Both the position numbers and the translations under genes were made by a program. This document shows, one piece after another, positions 35,187 to 44,429 of a stretch of DNA of 64,000 bases. The stretch's first letter is position 1. Each line of letters opens with the position of its first letter. Below the pieces are notes generated by a model. It ran no database searches. It worked only from the letters and a program-made list of their open reading frames with translations, and had not been told where the DNA came from. This stretch comes from Sphingomonas hankookensis (GTDB taxonomy: Bacteria; Pseudomonadota; Alphaproteobacteria; Sphingomonadales; Sphingomonadaceae), in contig NZ_LQQO01000016.1 in the NCBI RefSeq assembly GCF_001619955.1, forward strand, positions 1-64,000, read 5' to 3'.

Positions 35187-36164
35187 ATGGACCTGCTCCC
35201 CCTCCTCCTGCTCGCCACCGGCGCGGCGATGACGCTGGTGCTGCTGGTGCTCGCCCTGTCCGGACCGTCGGGCGAGCGGGCGCGCAACCGGCGGTTGCTG
35301 GCGGTGCGCGAGCGTCATGCCTCCGCCGCCAGCGCGACCGCGATGGAAGCGCAGATGCGCCGCATCGGCAACCGGAGCACCAGCAAGGCCGATCGCACCG
35401 CCGCGCGTTTCCTGCCCAATGTCGAACAATTGAAGCTGCGTTTGCAAAAGACCGGCCGCAACTGGACCCTTGCCCAATATGGCAAGGTGTCGCTCGGCAT
35501 CATCGTCGCGGTCTTCGCCCTGCTGCTGCTGCGCGGCTTTCCGCTGGTCCTCGCGCTGCTGCTGGCGCTGGCTGCCGGCATGGGCCTGCCGCATTTCGCG
35601 GTGGGCTTCGTCATCAAGAAACGCATCGCGCGCTTCACCGCCAAATTCCCCGACGCGATCGAATTGCTGGTCCGGGGTCTCCGCTCCGGTCTGCCGATCA
35701 CCGAGACGATGACCGTCGTCGGTCAGGAAGTCGACGGCCCGGTCGGCGAGGAATTCCGCCTGGTCAGCGACCGGATGAAGATCGGCCGCTCGCTCGACGC
35801 CGCGCTGCAGGAAACCGGCGACCGGCTCGGCACGCCCGAGTTCCAGTTCTTCATCATCACCATCGCCATCCAGCGCGAAACCGGCGGCAACCTTGCCGAA
35901 ACGCTCGCGAACCTCGCCGACGTGCTGCGCAAGCGGATGCAGATGAAGCTGAAGATCAAGGCGATGTCGTCGGAATCCAAGGCGTCCGCCTATATCGTCG
36001 GGTCGCTGCCCTTCATCGTGTTCGGCATGATCTGGGTCATCAACGACACCTATATGCAGAATTTTTTCGTCGATCCGCGGCTGATGATCGCGGGCATGGG
36101 CGGGCTGCTGTGGATGGGGATCGGCGCCTTCATCATGGCCAAGATGGTCAATTTCGAGATCTGA
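35187..36164 (+). CDS. tadB: Tad platform protein TadB
   Basis: A 325-residue inner-membrane protein of the GspF/T2SSF family. Hydrophobic segments lie at residues 5-25, 98-135 and in the last 60 residues; the core GspF region contains FPDAIELLVRGLRSGLPITETM and IQRETGGNLAETLANLADVLRKR. It forms the inner-membrane platform with TadC. In most Tad operons cpaF lies just before this gene; here it does not. Confidence 0.93.
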   Translation: MDLLPLLLLATGAAMTLVLLVLALSGPSGERARNRRLLAVRERHASAASATAMEAQMRRIGNRSTSKADRTAARFLPNVEQLKLRLQKTGRNWTLAQYGKVSLGIIVAVFALLLLRGFPLVLALLLALAAGMGLPHFAVGFVIKKRIARFTAKFPDAIELLVRGLRSGLPITETMTVVGQEVDGPVGEEFRLVSDRMKIGRSLDAALQETGDRLGTPEFQFFIITIAIQRETGGNLAETLANLADVLRKRMQMKLKIKAMSSESKASAYIVGSLPFIVFGMIWVINDTYMQNFFVDPRLMIAGMGGLLWMGIGAFIMAKMVNFEI

Positions 36165-36168
36165 TGCG

Positions 36169-37164
36169 ATGATAGCCGCCGCGCCCAACCCCACCTTCTT
36201 CGGCTTCGACGTCGTCAATGTCGCGACGATCCTGTCGGCGGTCGCCGTCCTGTCGGTGATGCTGGCGATCTATATCGCAACGACCTCGCGCGACCCGATG
36301 ACCCGCCGGGTCAAGGCGCTGAACGACCGCCGCGAACAGCTGAAGGCCGGCATCACCGCATCGACCAGCAAGCGTCGTGCGAAGCTGGTGCAGAAGAACG
36401 ACGCGACCGACCGCATCCGCGGGCTGTTGTCGTCGATGAAGGTGCTGCAGGATTCGCAGCTGAAGGTCGCGCAGCTGAAACTGATGCAGGCGGGCATCCG
36501 GTCGAAGGACTGGGCGGTCGCGGTCATCTTCGGGCGGCTGGTGCTGCCGATCGTGTTCGGCCTGCCGATGCTCTACATCGTCTATGGCACCGACACCTTC
36601 GCCGACTGGTCGCCGCTGAAAGCCTATGGCCTGGTCGCGGGCACCTTCATCCTCAGCTACAAGGCGCCCGACATCTATCTGAAGAACAAGATCACCAAAC
36701 GGTCGGACGCGATCCGCAAGGGGCTTCCCGACGCGCTGGACCTGCTGGTGATCTGCGCCGAAGCCGGCCTGACGGTCGACGCCGCCTTCACCCGCGTCGC
36801 GCGCGAACTGGGCCGCGCCTATCCCGAACTGGGCGAGGAATTCTCGCTGACCGCGATCGAGCTGGGCTTCCTGACCGAACGGCGTCAGGCGTTCGAAAAC
36901 CTCGCGATGCGCATCAACCTCGACGCAGTGAAGGGCGTGGTCACGACCATGATCCAGACCGAGAAATACGGCACCCCGCTCGCCTCCGCGCTGCGCGTGC
37001 TGTCGGCGGAATTCCGCAACGAACGCATGATGCGCGCCGAGGAAAAGGCCGCGCGCCTTCCCGCGATCATGACCGTGCCGCTGATCCTCTTCATCCTCCC
37101 CACCCTGTTCGTCGTCATCCTGGGGCCGGCGGCGTGCAGCATCAGCGACGCGTTCGGCAAATAG
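36169..37164 (+). CDS. tadC: Tad platform protein TadC
   Basis: A 331-residue second GspF-family platform protein. It contains LPDALDLLVICAEAGLTVDAAFTRVA, ELGFLTERRQAFENLAMRI and VTTMIQTEKYGTPLASALRVLSAE, and ends in a hydrophobic helix (VPLILFILPTLFVVILGP). Four bases separate it from tadB. It ends the recognisable pilus block. Confidence 0.93.
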   Translation: MIAAAPNPTFFGFDVVNVATILSAVAVLSVMLAIYIATTSRDPMTRRVKALNDRREQLKAGITASTSKRRAKLVQKNDATDRIRGLLSSMKVLQDSQLKVAQLKLMQAGIRSKDWAVAVIFGRLVLPIVFGLPMLYIVYGTDTFADWSPLKAYGLVAGTFILSYKAPDIYLKNKITKRSDAIRKGLPDALDLLVICAEAGLTVDAAFTRVARELGRAYPELGEEFSLTAIELGFLTERRQAFENLAMRINLDAVKGVVTTMIQTEKYGTPLASALRVLSAEFRNERMMRAEEKAARLPAIMTVPLILFILPTLFVVILGPAACSISDAFGK

Positions 37165-37238
37165 GCATCGGGGGCCGGCGGGAACGCCGCCCCGCCCCGT
37201 CCGTTATCGCCCCGTAACCAATCAAAGGGGCTTGCACG

Positions 37239-37781
37239 ATGCTGTTCCAGACGCCGACCCAGTTCGCGGTCCTCGCACTGTTGCTGCTTGCCGGCTGGTT
37301 CTTCGGCCTCGCATCGTCTTCGGGCGGCAAGAAATGGAAGCAGCGCTATCGCGACGAGGAAGCCGCGCACAAGGCCTATCGCGCCGAAGTCGCCGCCGAC
37401 CTGAAGGCCCGCGACGAACGCCTGCGCGAAGTGGAGGCCGAACGCGACCGGCTGGCCAAGGAACGCAGCACCGCCACCGCGACCGCCGCGACGGCCGCCA
37501 CCGGCGCGGCCGCGGCCAGCAGCAGCGGCGGCGGTTTCTTCGGCTGGGGCGGCGACAATCTGTCGCGCATTCGCGGCATCGATGCCGACCTCGAACGGGC
37601 ACTCGGCCAGCGCGGGATCAAGACCTATCGTGCGATCGAGCAGCTGACCGAAGCCGACGAACGCGCGCTCGAGGAGGATCTGCGCCTTCGTCCGGGCACG
37701 ATCGACGCCGAACATTGGCGCGAACAGGCGGCAATGCTGCGCGAAGGCCGCGACGACGACCATCGCAGCCGCTGGGGCTGA
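37239..37781 (+). CDS. Membrane-anchored coiled-coil protein with helix-hairpin-helix-like C-terminus
   Basis: A 180-residue protein with three parts: an N-terminal membrane helix (FAVLALLLLAGWFFGL), a charged coiled coil (residues about 35-78, DEEAAHKAYRAEVAADLKARDERLREV), an Ala/Gly/Ser linker, and a C-terminal domain (NLSRIRGIDADLERALGQRGIKTYRAIEQLTEAD) like the helix-hairpin-helix units of the COG3743 group. No function is known. It may share the pilus transcript (74 bp after tadC). Confidence 0.65.
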   Translation: MLFQTPTQFAVLALLLLAGWFFGLASSSGGKKWKQRYRDEEAAHKAYRAEVAADLKARDERLREVEAERDRLAKERSTATATAATAATGAAAASSSGGGFFGWGGDNLSRIRGIDADLERALGQRGIKTYRAIEQLTEADERALEEDLRLRPGTIDAEHWREQAAMLREGRDDDHRSRWG

Positions 37782-37837
37782 TCGGGCTATGGTCACTCCG
37801 GGCTTGTCGCGGGGTGACGTTTCCTTGACGATCCGGC

Positions 37838-38260
37838 CTAGCCCGCTGCACCTTCCCGCGCATCAAAGGCTCGCTGCGCCGACAGCACCGTCCCGATCCG
37901 CGCTTCCGACCACGTCATCAACGCCCGCAGCGCATCGATCAATTCGCCGCCCAGCGGCGTGATCGCATAGCTGACGCTGACCGGCTTGGTCGCGACGACA
38001 TGCCGCGTCACCAGCCCGTCGCGCTCCAGCATGCGCAGCGTCTGGCTCAGCATCTTCTGCGACACACCGGCGATCCGCCGTTTCAGTTCGTTGAAGCGAT
38101 ACGGCTCCTCGCCCAGCAACAGCAGCACCAGCACGCTCCATTTGTCGCCGATCCGGTCGAGCAACAGCCGTGTCGGGCAATCGGCGGCGAACACGTCGCC
38201 CTTCAGCCACGCGGTTTCCACCGGGTTACCTCGTATCGGAAAAGTGCCGTCTTGCGTCAT
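37838..38260 (-). CDS. HxlR-family winged-helix transcriptional regulator
   Basis: A 140-residue regulator starting at ATG 38260 with GGGGA upstream. The HxlR pattern is clear: CPTRLLLDRIGDKWSVLVLLLL, YRFNELKRRIAGVSQKMLSQTLRMLERDGLVTR and VSYAITPLGGEL. The cysteine in ADCPTRLL is at the position used as a redox or thiol sensor in some relatives, which is inference here. It is divergent from the oxidoreductase gene it likely controls, with a palindrome between them. Confidence 0.92.
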   Translation of the reverse strand: MTQDGTFPIRGNPVETAWLKGDVFAADCPTRLLLDRIGDKWSVLVLLLLGEEPYRFNELKRRIAGVSQKMLSQTLRMLERDGLVTRHVVATKPVSVSYAITPLGGELIDALRALMTWSEARIGTVLSAQRAFDAREGAAG

Positions 38261-38277
38261 CGGTTTCCCCATAGCAC

Positions 38278-38298
38278 GTGGTCACCATTGGATACCAC
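38278..38298. promoter_or_regulatory. Candidate HxlR operator
   Basis: A 21-bp imperfect palindrome with outer arms GTGGT/ACCAC and inner arms CCA/TGG around a central T. It lies between the regulator start (38260) and the oxidoreductase start (38311), and ends just before the latter's Shine-Dalgarno. Position and symmetry suit binding of an HxlR dimer. Confidence 0.6.
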
Positions 38299-38310
38299 AG
38301 GAGACTGACG

Positions 38311-38919
38311 ATGGATGTTGCGGTACTGGGCGCAAGCGGCAATGCCGGTTCGGAGATCACGCGGGAGCTGGCCCGTCGCGGCCACAGCGTCCGCGCGATC
38401 GCCCGCAAGCCCGATGCGATCCCGGACCTGCCCGGCGTGACCCGGCTGGCGGGCGACGCGCATGATCCCGTGGTACTCGGCCCGCTGATCGCCGGCGCCG
38501 ACGCGGTCATCAGCGCACTGCATTTCGACGTCACCGCCGACACGTTGCTCGCAGCGCTCCGCCAGGCGGGCGTCGGACGGCTGCTGGTCACCGGCGGCGC
38601 GGCCAGCCTGGAGGTCGCGCCCGGCGTGCGGCTGATCGATTCGCCCGACTTCCCGGCCGAATGGCGCGAGTTCGCGATGGGTGGCATCGCCTTTCTCGAC
38701 GCGCTGCGCTCGGTCGAGGATATCGACTGGACCTTCTTCTCGCCCGCCGCGCTGATCGAGCCGGGCGAGCGCACCGGCCGCTATCGGCTCGGCACCGATA
38801 CGCTGGTCACCGACGATGCCGGGGTCAGCCGGATCAGCTTCGCCGATTATGCCATCGCGATGGTCGACGAGCTGGAGGCGCATCGCCACCCGCGCGCCCG
38901 CTTCACCGCCGCCTATTGA
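38311..38919 (+). CDS. NAD(P)-dependent oxidoreductase, atypical SDR (NmrA/YwnB-like)
   Basis: A 202-residue Rossmann protein. ATG 38311 has AGGAG 8 nt upstream. The dinucleotide loop is VAVLGASGNAGSEITREL; GADAVISAL, RLLVTGGAASL and DWTFFSPAALIEPGERTG follow the short atypical-SDR pattern of NAD(P)H-binding (PF13460-type) proteins. It probably reduces an electrophile or quinone-like compound sensed by the divergent HxlR regulator; this is inferred. Confidence 0.85.
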   Translation: MDVAVLGASGNAGSEITRELARRGHSVRAIARKPDAIPDLPGVTRLAGDAHDPVVLGPLIAGADAVISALHFDVTADTLLAALRQAGVGRLLVTGGAASLEVAPGVRLIDSPDFPAEWREFAMGGIAFLDALRSVEDIDWTFFSPAALIEPGERTGRYRLGTDTLVTDDAGVSRISFADYAIAMVDELEAHRHPRARFTAAY

Positions 38920-38927
38920 GGCTGCAC

Positions 38928-38953
38928 CCCGCCCCGGTTTGCGCCGGGGCGGG
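38928..38953. terminator. Hairpin between convergent genes
   Basis: A 10-bp perfect stem (CCCGCCCCGG / CCGGGGCGGG) with a 6-nt loop lies between the oxidoreductase stop (38919) and the stop of the 64-aa gene (38960). No T-tract. Confidence 0.6.
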
Positions 38954-38959
38954 CAGCGA

Positions 38960-39154
38960 TCAGAACGTCACCCATTCCGGGCCGCCGGGGAACACCACAT
39001 CCTCGACCTTGTCGCCGATCTTGGTGACCGCCAGCAGCAGCGCGAGCACGACGAGCAGGTCGAACACGATCACCGCGCCCCAGACGAACGCCGGGTGGAA
39101 CGGACCGACACGGTCGAACCCGTCCTTCGTCACCCGTGCCGCATCGTTCGTCAT
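38960..39154 (-). CDS. Small membrane protein downstream of ppdK (64 aa)
   Basis: A single-span membrane protein: a polar N-terminus (MTNDAARVTKDGFDRVGPFHP), one hydrophobic helix (FVWGAVIVFDLLVVLALLLAV) and a short acidic C-terminus. ATG 39154 lies 8 bp after the ppdK stop with GAGAAG upstream, so it is probably the last gene of glyQ-glyS-ppdK. No family is recognised. Confidence 0.7.
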   Translation of the reverse strand: MTNDAARVTKDGFDRVGPFHPAFVWGAVIVFDLLVVLALLLAVTKIGDKVEDVVFPGGPEWVTF

Positions 39155-39162
39155 CACGCTTC

Positions 39163-41823
39163 TCACTTCTTCAATGCGGCCTGTGCCGCCGCCAACCGGG
39201 CGATCGGCACGCGATAGGGGCTGGCCGACACATAGTCCAACCCGACCTTTTCGCAGAAGGCGATCGACGCCGGATCGCCGCCATGTTCGCCGCAGATGCC
39301 GAGCTTGATGTCGCTCCGGGTCTTGCGCCCCCGCTCGGCGGCCAGCTCGATCAGCTCGCCCACGCCCTCGACATCGATCGAGACGAACGGATCGCGGGCA
39401 TAGATGCCCTTTTCGACATAGGCGCCCAGGAACCGGCTGGCATCGTCGCGGCTGACGCCCAGCGTCGTCTGCGTCAGGTCGTTGGTCCCGAACGAGAAGA
39501 ACTGCCCGGCCTCGGCGATCTCCCCGGCCTTGAGCGCGGCGCGCGGCAGTTCGATCATCGTGCCGACCAGATACTCGATTCGGCGGCCCTTGTCGGCGAA
39601 CACGGCTTCCGCCGCCTTGTCGATCACCGTCTTCATCAGCTCCAGCTCGCGCTTGGTGCCGACCAGCGGGATCATCACCTCGGGGATCGGCGCCTCGCCC
39701 GACTTCTCCGCGACGATCACCGCCGCTTCGAAGATCGCCCGCGCCTGCATCTCGTAGATTTCCGGATAGGTCACGCCCAGCCGGCAACCGCGATGGCCCA
39801 GCATCGGGTTGAATTCGTGCAGCTCGGCCGCGCGGCGCTTGAGCTGTTCGACCTCGATCCCCGCCGCCTGCGCCACTTCGGCGAACTCGGCTTCCTCATG
39901 CGGCAGGAATTCGTGCAGCGGCGGGTCGAGCAGGCGGATGGTGCACGGCAGGCCGACCATCACCTCGAAAATCTCGACGAAGTCGCTGCGCTGTTCGGGC
40001 AGCAGCTTGTCGAGCGCCACGCGACGCCCGGCCTCGTCCTCGGCCAGAATCATCTGCCGCACGGCGGTGATCCGCGACTGTTCGAAGAACATGTGCTCGG
40101 TGCGGCAGAGGCCAATCCCCTCCGCCCCGAAATCGCGCGCGGTGCGGCAATCGAGCGGCGTTTCGGCATTGGTCCGCACCTTGAGGCGACGAACGCCATC
40201 GGCCCATTCCATCAGCGTGCCGAAATCGCCAGCCAGTTCGGGCTGCACCGTCGCGACCGCGCCTGCCATCACCTCGCCGGTCGCGCCGTCGATGGTGACG
40301 ATATCGCCCTCGCGGATTTCGCGCGAACCGACCTTCATCACGCCTGCCTTGGCATCGATCGAGATCGACCCTGCGCCCGACACGCAGGGACGGCCCATGC
40401 CGCGCGCCACGACGGCGGCGTGGCTGGTCATGCCGCCGCGTGCGGTCAGGATGCCGCGCGCCGCATGCATGCCGTGAATGTCTTCCGGGCTGGTCTCGGT
40501 ACGGATCAGGATCACCGCGTCACCGGCGTTCGAGCGCCGCTCGGCGGTGTCGCTGTCGAACACCGCGATGCCGCTCGCCGCCCCCGGCGAGGCGGGCAGC
40601 CCCTTGGTCAGCACGTCGCGCGCCGCCTTCGGGTCGAGCGTCGGGTGGAGCAGCTGGTCCAATGCCTGCGGATCGACCCGCGCGATCGCCTCCTCGCGGC
40701 TGATCAGCCCTTCCTCGGCCATGTCGACCGCGATCTTCAGCGCCGCCTTCGCAGTGCGCTTGCCCGACCGGGTCTGCAGCATCCACAATTTGCCCTGCTG
40801 CACCGTGAATTCGATGTCCTGCATGTCGCGGTAATGCCGCTCCAGCCGGTCGAACACCGCCGCCAGCTCGGCATAGGCGTCGGGCATCGCCTCTTCCATC
40901 GACAGCGGCTTGGCATTCGCCGCCGCCCGCGCCGCGGTGGTCAGATATTGCGGCGTGCGGATACCCGCGACCACGTCCTCGCCCTGCGCGTTGATCAGGA
41001 ATTCGCCGTAATAGGCGTTGGCGCCGGTCGAGGGATCGCGGGTGAAGGCCACGCCGGTCGCCGACGTGTCGCCCATATTGCCGAACACCATCGCCTGCAC
41101 GTTGACCGCCGTGCCCCAGTCGCCGGGAATGTCGTTCAACCGGCGATAGACCTTGGCGCGGTCCGCCTGCCACGATCCGAACACCGCGCCGATCGCGCCC
41201 CACAACTGGTCGTGCACGTCCTGCGGGAACGGCTTGCCCCACAGCTCGACGACGATGTCCTTGTACTGGGCGACCAACGCACGCCAGTCGTCGGCGGTCA
41301 GGTCGGTGTCGAGATAATAGCCGCGATCTTCCTTCGCGATCTCCAGCGCTTCCTCGAACCGGCCATGGTCGAGTTCGAGCACCACGTCCGAATACATCTG
41401 GATGAAGCGGCGATAGCTGTCCCAGGCGAAGCGCGCATCGTCCGACACCGCCGCCAGCCCCTCGACCGTCCGGTCGTTGAGACCCAGGTTCAGCACCGTG
41501 TCCATCATCCCCGGCATCGACACCCGCGCGCCTGAGCGGACCGACACCAGCAGCGGGTCGGCTTCGTCGCCGAAGCGCTTGCCGGTGATCCCCTCGATAT
41601 GCGCGATGCCGGTGGCGACTTCGTCACGCAGCGAATCAGGGAAGGTCTCGCCATCCTCGTAATAGCGGGTGCACATCGTCGTCGCGATGGTGAAGCCCGG
41701 CGGCACCGGCAGCCCGATCGACGCCATCTCCGCCAGGTTCGCGCCCTTGCCGCCCAGCAGCGTCTTGTCGCCCGACCCTCCGTCCGAAACCCCGCCGCCG
41801 AACCGATAGACATACTGCGTCAT
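39163..41823 (-). CDS. ppdK: Pyruvate, phosphate dikinase
   Basis: An 886-residue enzyme interconverting pyruvate, ATP and Pi with phosphoenolpyruvate, AMP and PPi. The N-terminal ATP-grasp region begins FGGGVSDG...KTLLGGKGANLAEM. The phosphohistidine swivel domain has GGMTSHAAVVARGMGRPCV (His near residue 455). The C-terminal PEP-binding barrel has GLCRTEHMF, MLGHRGCRLG and LGICGEHGGDP with the catalytic Cys. Full length and intact. It follows glyS by about 100 bp. Confidence 0.97.
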   Translation of the reverse strand: MTQYVYRFGGGVSDGGSGDKTLLGGKGANLAEMASIGLPVPPGFTIATTMCTRYYEDGETFPDSLRDEVATGIAHIEGITGKRFGDEADPLLVSVRSGARVSMPGMMDTVLNLGLNDRTVEGLAAVSDDARFAWDSYRRFIQMYSDVVLELDHGRFEEALEIAKEDRGYYLDTDLTADDWRALVAQYKDIVVELWGKPFPQDVHDQLWGAIGAVFGSWQADRAKVYRRLNDIPGDWGTAVNVQAMVFGNMGDTSATGVAFTRDPSTGANAYYGEFLINAQGEDVVAGIRTPQYLTTAARAAANAKPLSMEEAMPDAYAELAAVFDRLERHYRDMQDIEFTVQQGKLWMLQTRSGKRTAKAALKIAVDMAEEGLISREEAIARVDPQALDQLLHPTLDPKAARDVLTKGLPASPGAASGIAVFDSDTAERRSNAGDAVILIRTETSPEDIHGMHAARGILTARGGMTSHAAVVARGMGRPCVSGAGSISIDAKAGVMKVGSREIREGDIVTIDGATGEVMAGAVATVQPELAGDFGTLMEWADGVRRLKVRTNAETPLDCRTARDFGAEGIGLCRTEHMFFEQSRITAVRQMILAEDEAGRRVALDKLLPEQRSDFVEIFEVMVGLPCTIRLLDPPLHEFLPHEEAEFAEVAQAAGIEVEQLKRRAAELHEFNPMLGHRGCRLGVTYPEIYEMQARAIFEAAVIVAEKSGEAPIPEVMIPLVGTKRELELMKTVIDKAAEAVFADKGRRIEYLVGTMIELPRAALKAGEIAEAGQFFSFGTNDLTQTTLGVSRDDASRFLGAYVEKGIYARDPFVSIDVEGVGELIELAAERGRKTRSDIKLGICGEHGGDPASIAFCEKVGLDYVSASPYRVPIARLAAAQAALKK

Positions 41824-41924
41824 GCTCGTTCCCTTCCATCCGGGCCGACGGCCACGGGGTTAGCATCGGAGTGTGACGAATCACCCTCCGCTCCCCACCC
41901 CGTTAAACGGGTTAAACCGATAGG

Positions 41925-44429
41925 TCAGCCCTCGATTTTCGAAAAATCGGCGACCCGGTGCACCGCATCGCGCACCCGTGCCAGCAGCGCCAACCGCGCG
42001 GTGCGCTTGTGCGGGTCGGCATCGTTGACCGTGACGTCGGTGAAGAAGGCGTCGATCGGCGCGCGCAGCGTCGCAAGCGCCGCCATCGCCCCGGCGAAAT
42101 CCTCCGCCTCGACCGCCTTTTCCGCCTGCGGCTCGGCTGCATCGAGCGCCGCGATCAGCGCCGCTTCGGCCGGCTCGCGATCATAGTCGCGCGCCTCGCG
42201 CTCGGTCCGCGCCAGTTCGGCGACGACCGGCGCGAAGTCGGGGTCCTCGACCATGGCAAGCGGATCTTCCTCGCCGGTTTCGGGGATATGCTTGCTGGCG
42301 CCGGGCGCTTCCTTCTTCAGGATATTCGCCGCGCGCTTATACCCCGCGAGCAGGTTCGCCCCGTCCTCGGTCGTGACGAACGCCTGCAACGCATGGACGC
42401 GGGCGAGCAGGCGGACGAGATCGTCCTCGCCGCCCAGCGCGAAGACGGCGTCGATCAGGTCGTGGCGGACGCCCGCCTCGCGCTGTTGGACTTTCAGGCG
42501 GTCGGCGAAGAAGTCGATAATTTCATCAATGCTGTCGAAAAGTCGACCAGCTACTTCAACATCCTCGTTAAATTTTTTGGCGTCTGACGCACTCAACGCC
42601 ACCTCGATATACCGCCCTCCAACATGATACAGTTGCGCAGCGGTACCGTCTTCGCTTCCGACAAGAGGTCCCGGCGGAATCATCTTACCGTCATCATTGA
42701 GTCGAACGCTGTTGGCTGGAACCGACTTTACGGCGCCAGCAATGATATACTGAGTTAAAGCTGTATTGAGTATCTCATTCAAATTCACCCGCAGCTTGTT
42801 TTGGGTCAGCAAAGCGATAATTGCGATACCGGAGCGGCGCAGAGCGAATGGATCTTTCGATCCACTCGGCCTCATCCCACGACTGAAAAATCCGGCAATC
42901 GTATCCAGCTTATCCGCTAGCGCCACCGCAACCGTCACCGGCGCGGTCGGAACGTCATCCCCCTGCCCGACCGGCTTGTAGTGATCGCGCACCGCCTCGG
43001 CGACTTCCGCCGGCTCGCCCTGCGCGGCGGCATAATAGCCGCCCATCAGCCCCTGCAATTCGGGGAACTCGCCGACCATGCCGGTGACCAGATCGGCCTT
43101 GGCCAGCCGCGCGGCGCGTTCGGCCATATCGGCCAACGTCTCCCTCTCCCCTTCAGGGGAGTTCCGGGTCGGTTGTGCCCCCGGCACAACCTCAACAGCG
43201 CGGGGCGCTGTTGACTCGGAACTGGCCGGGGAGAGGGGGCTGTCCGCAGGAGCCGAGGCTTCGGTGGAAGCCCCCTCTCCCAACCCTCTCCTCTGAAGGG
43301 GAGAGGGCTTTACTACGCCGCTTTCAACCAGCCACCGCGCCAGCTTCGCCACCCGCTCGACCTTGTCGGCGACCGTGCCCAGCTTCTCATGAAACACGAT
43401 CTTCTCGAGCTTGGGCAGCTGGTCCTCCAGCCGCGTCTTCAGATCGGTTTCGTAGAAGAATTTCGCATCCGACAGCCGCGCCGCCAGCACCTTAGCATTG
43501 CCCGCGACGATCCGCTCGCCGCCGTCCGCCGCATCGATATTGGCGGTGCAGACGAACGCGTTCGCCAGCTTGCCCTCCGCGTCGCGGCAAACGAAGTACT
43601 TCTGGTTCACCCGCGCGGTCAGCTGGATGACCTCGGGCGGAACGCTGAGAAACGCCTCGTCGAACCGCCCCAGCAACGGCACCGGCCATTCGGTCAGCCC
43701 GGCATTCTCCGCCAGCAGCCCTTCATCCTCGACCAAGGTCAGCCCGGCACCCTGCGCCGCCATCTTGGCGCCGACCGCGATGATCGCCGCGCGCTCATTC
43801 TGGTCGACGATGACATGGGCATCGCGCAGCGTCTCGACATAGCTCTCCGCCGACGCGATCGTCACCGGCCCCCCGTGATGGAAGCGATGCCCCATCGTCT
43901 CCGCACCGCTCGTGACACCGGCGACCTCGCACGGCACCACCGCGCCACCGAACAGCGCGACGATCCCCTGCAACGGCCGCACCCAACGCGGGGACTCCGG
44001 GCTGAGCGACGCCGCGCCCCAGCGCATCGACTTGGGCCAGGGGAACCCACGCACGATCGCCGGGATCGCCGCCGCCAGCACCTGCGCCGTCTCGCGCCCT
44101 GGCACTTCGGTCACCGCGAACAACACGCCGTCGCGCTCGGTCAGCGCCTCGCGCGTCAGCCCGGTCTTGCGCAGAAACCCTTCCAGCGCCTGCGGCGGGG
44201 CGGAGGCGCGCGGCCCCTTCACTTCCTCGCGCACCGGCTCGGTAGCCTCGGGCAAGTCATACGCGATCAGCGTCAAGCGACGCGGCGTGGCATAGGTCGT
44301 GATCCGCGGCGCGGCGATCCCGGCCTTCGCCAGTTCCCCGACGAACAGCTTGGCCAGATCCTCACGGGCCTTGGCCTGCATCCGCGCCGGGATTTCCTCG
44401 CTGCGCAGTTCGAGCAGAAAATCGGTCAT
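41925..44429 (-). CDS. glyS: Glycyl-tRNA synthetase beta subunit (with inserted repeat)
   Basis: An 834-residue beta subunit of tetrameric bacterial GlyRS; the E. coli protein is 689 residues. ATG 44429 ([17 protein letters not shown]) overlaps the glyQ stop by 4 bp. Conserved blocks include [53 protein letters not shown] and KDPFALRR. Two oddities: about 57 residues encoded by a palindromic repeat element (43142-43307) between the [11 protein letters not shown] and [13 protein letters not shown] blocks, and a low-GC patch (about 42540-42900). The frame stays open, so the protein should be made. Confidence 0.95.
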   Translation of the reverse strand: MTDFLLELRSEEIPARMQAKAREDLAKLFVGELAKAGIAAPRITTYATPRRLTLIAYDLPEATEPVREEVKGPRASAPPQALEGFLRKTGLTREALTERDGVLFAVTEVPGRETAQVLAAAIPAIVRGFPWPKSMRWGAASLSPESPRWVRPLQGIVALFGGAVVPCEVAGVTSGAETMGHRFHHGGPVTIASAESYVETLRDAHVIVDQNERAAIIAVGAKMAAQGAGLTLVEDEGLLAENAGLTEWPVPLLGRFDEAFLSVPPEVIQLTARVNQKYFVCRDAEGKLANAFVCTANIDAADGGERIVAGNAKVLAARLSDAKFFYETDLKTRLEDQLPKLEKIVFHEKLGTVADKVERVAKLARWLVESGVVKPSPLQRRGLGEGASTEASAPADSPLSPASSESTAPRAVEVVPGAQPTRNSPEGERETLADMAERAARLAKADLVTGMVGEFPELQGLMGGYYAAAQGEPAEVAEAVRDHYKPVGQGDDVPTAPVTVAVALADKLDTIAGFFSRGMRPSGSKDPFALRRSGIAIIALLTQNKLRVNLNEILNTALTQYIIAGAVKSVPANSVRLNDDGKMIPPGPLVGSEDGTAAQLYHVGGRYIEVALSASDAKKFNEDVEVAGRLFDSIDEIIDFFADRLKVQQREAGVRHDLIDAVFALGGEDDLVRLLARVHALQAFVTTEDGANLLAGYKRAANILKKEAPGASKHIPETGEEDPLAMVEDPDFAPVVAELARTEREARDYDREPAEAALIAALDAAEPQAEKAVEAEDFAGAMAALATLRAPIDAFFTDVTVNDADPHKRTARLALLARVRDAVHRVADFSKIEG
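43142..43307. repeat. 166-bp inverted-repeat element inserted in frame in glyS
   Basis: Perfect 15-bp terminal inverted repeats CCCTCTCCCCTTCAG (43142-43156) and CTGAAGGGGAGAGGG (43293-43307). Inside are an outer stem AGTTCCG...CGGAACT (43160/43223) enclosing two perfect hairpins (43171-43191, 9-bp arms; 43192-43214, 10-bp arms), and a separate 11-bp stem GAGAGGGGGCT/AGCCCCCTCTC (43231-43279). The translated segment is Pro/Ser/Ala/Glu-rich (for example [19 protein letters not shown]) and unlike GlyRS. Confidence 0.88.

Noticed and set aside
39136..41535. 799-codon open frame on the plus strand
   Set aside because: Antisense to ppdK, which is complete with all motifs.
41840..41924. Terminator hairpin between glyS and ppdK (CCCGTTAAACGGG)
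   Set aside because: The stem is only 5 bp with no T-tract; too weak to call, and the genes may be cotranscribed.
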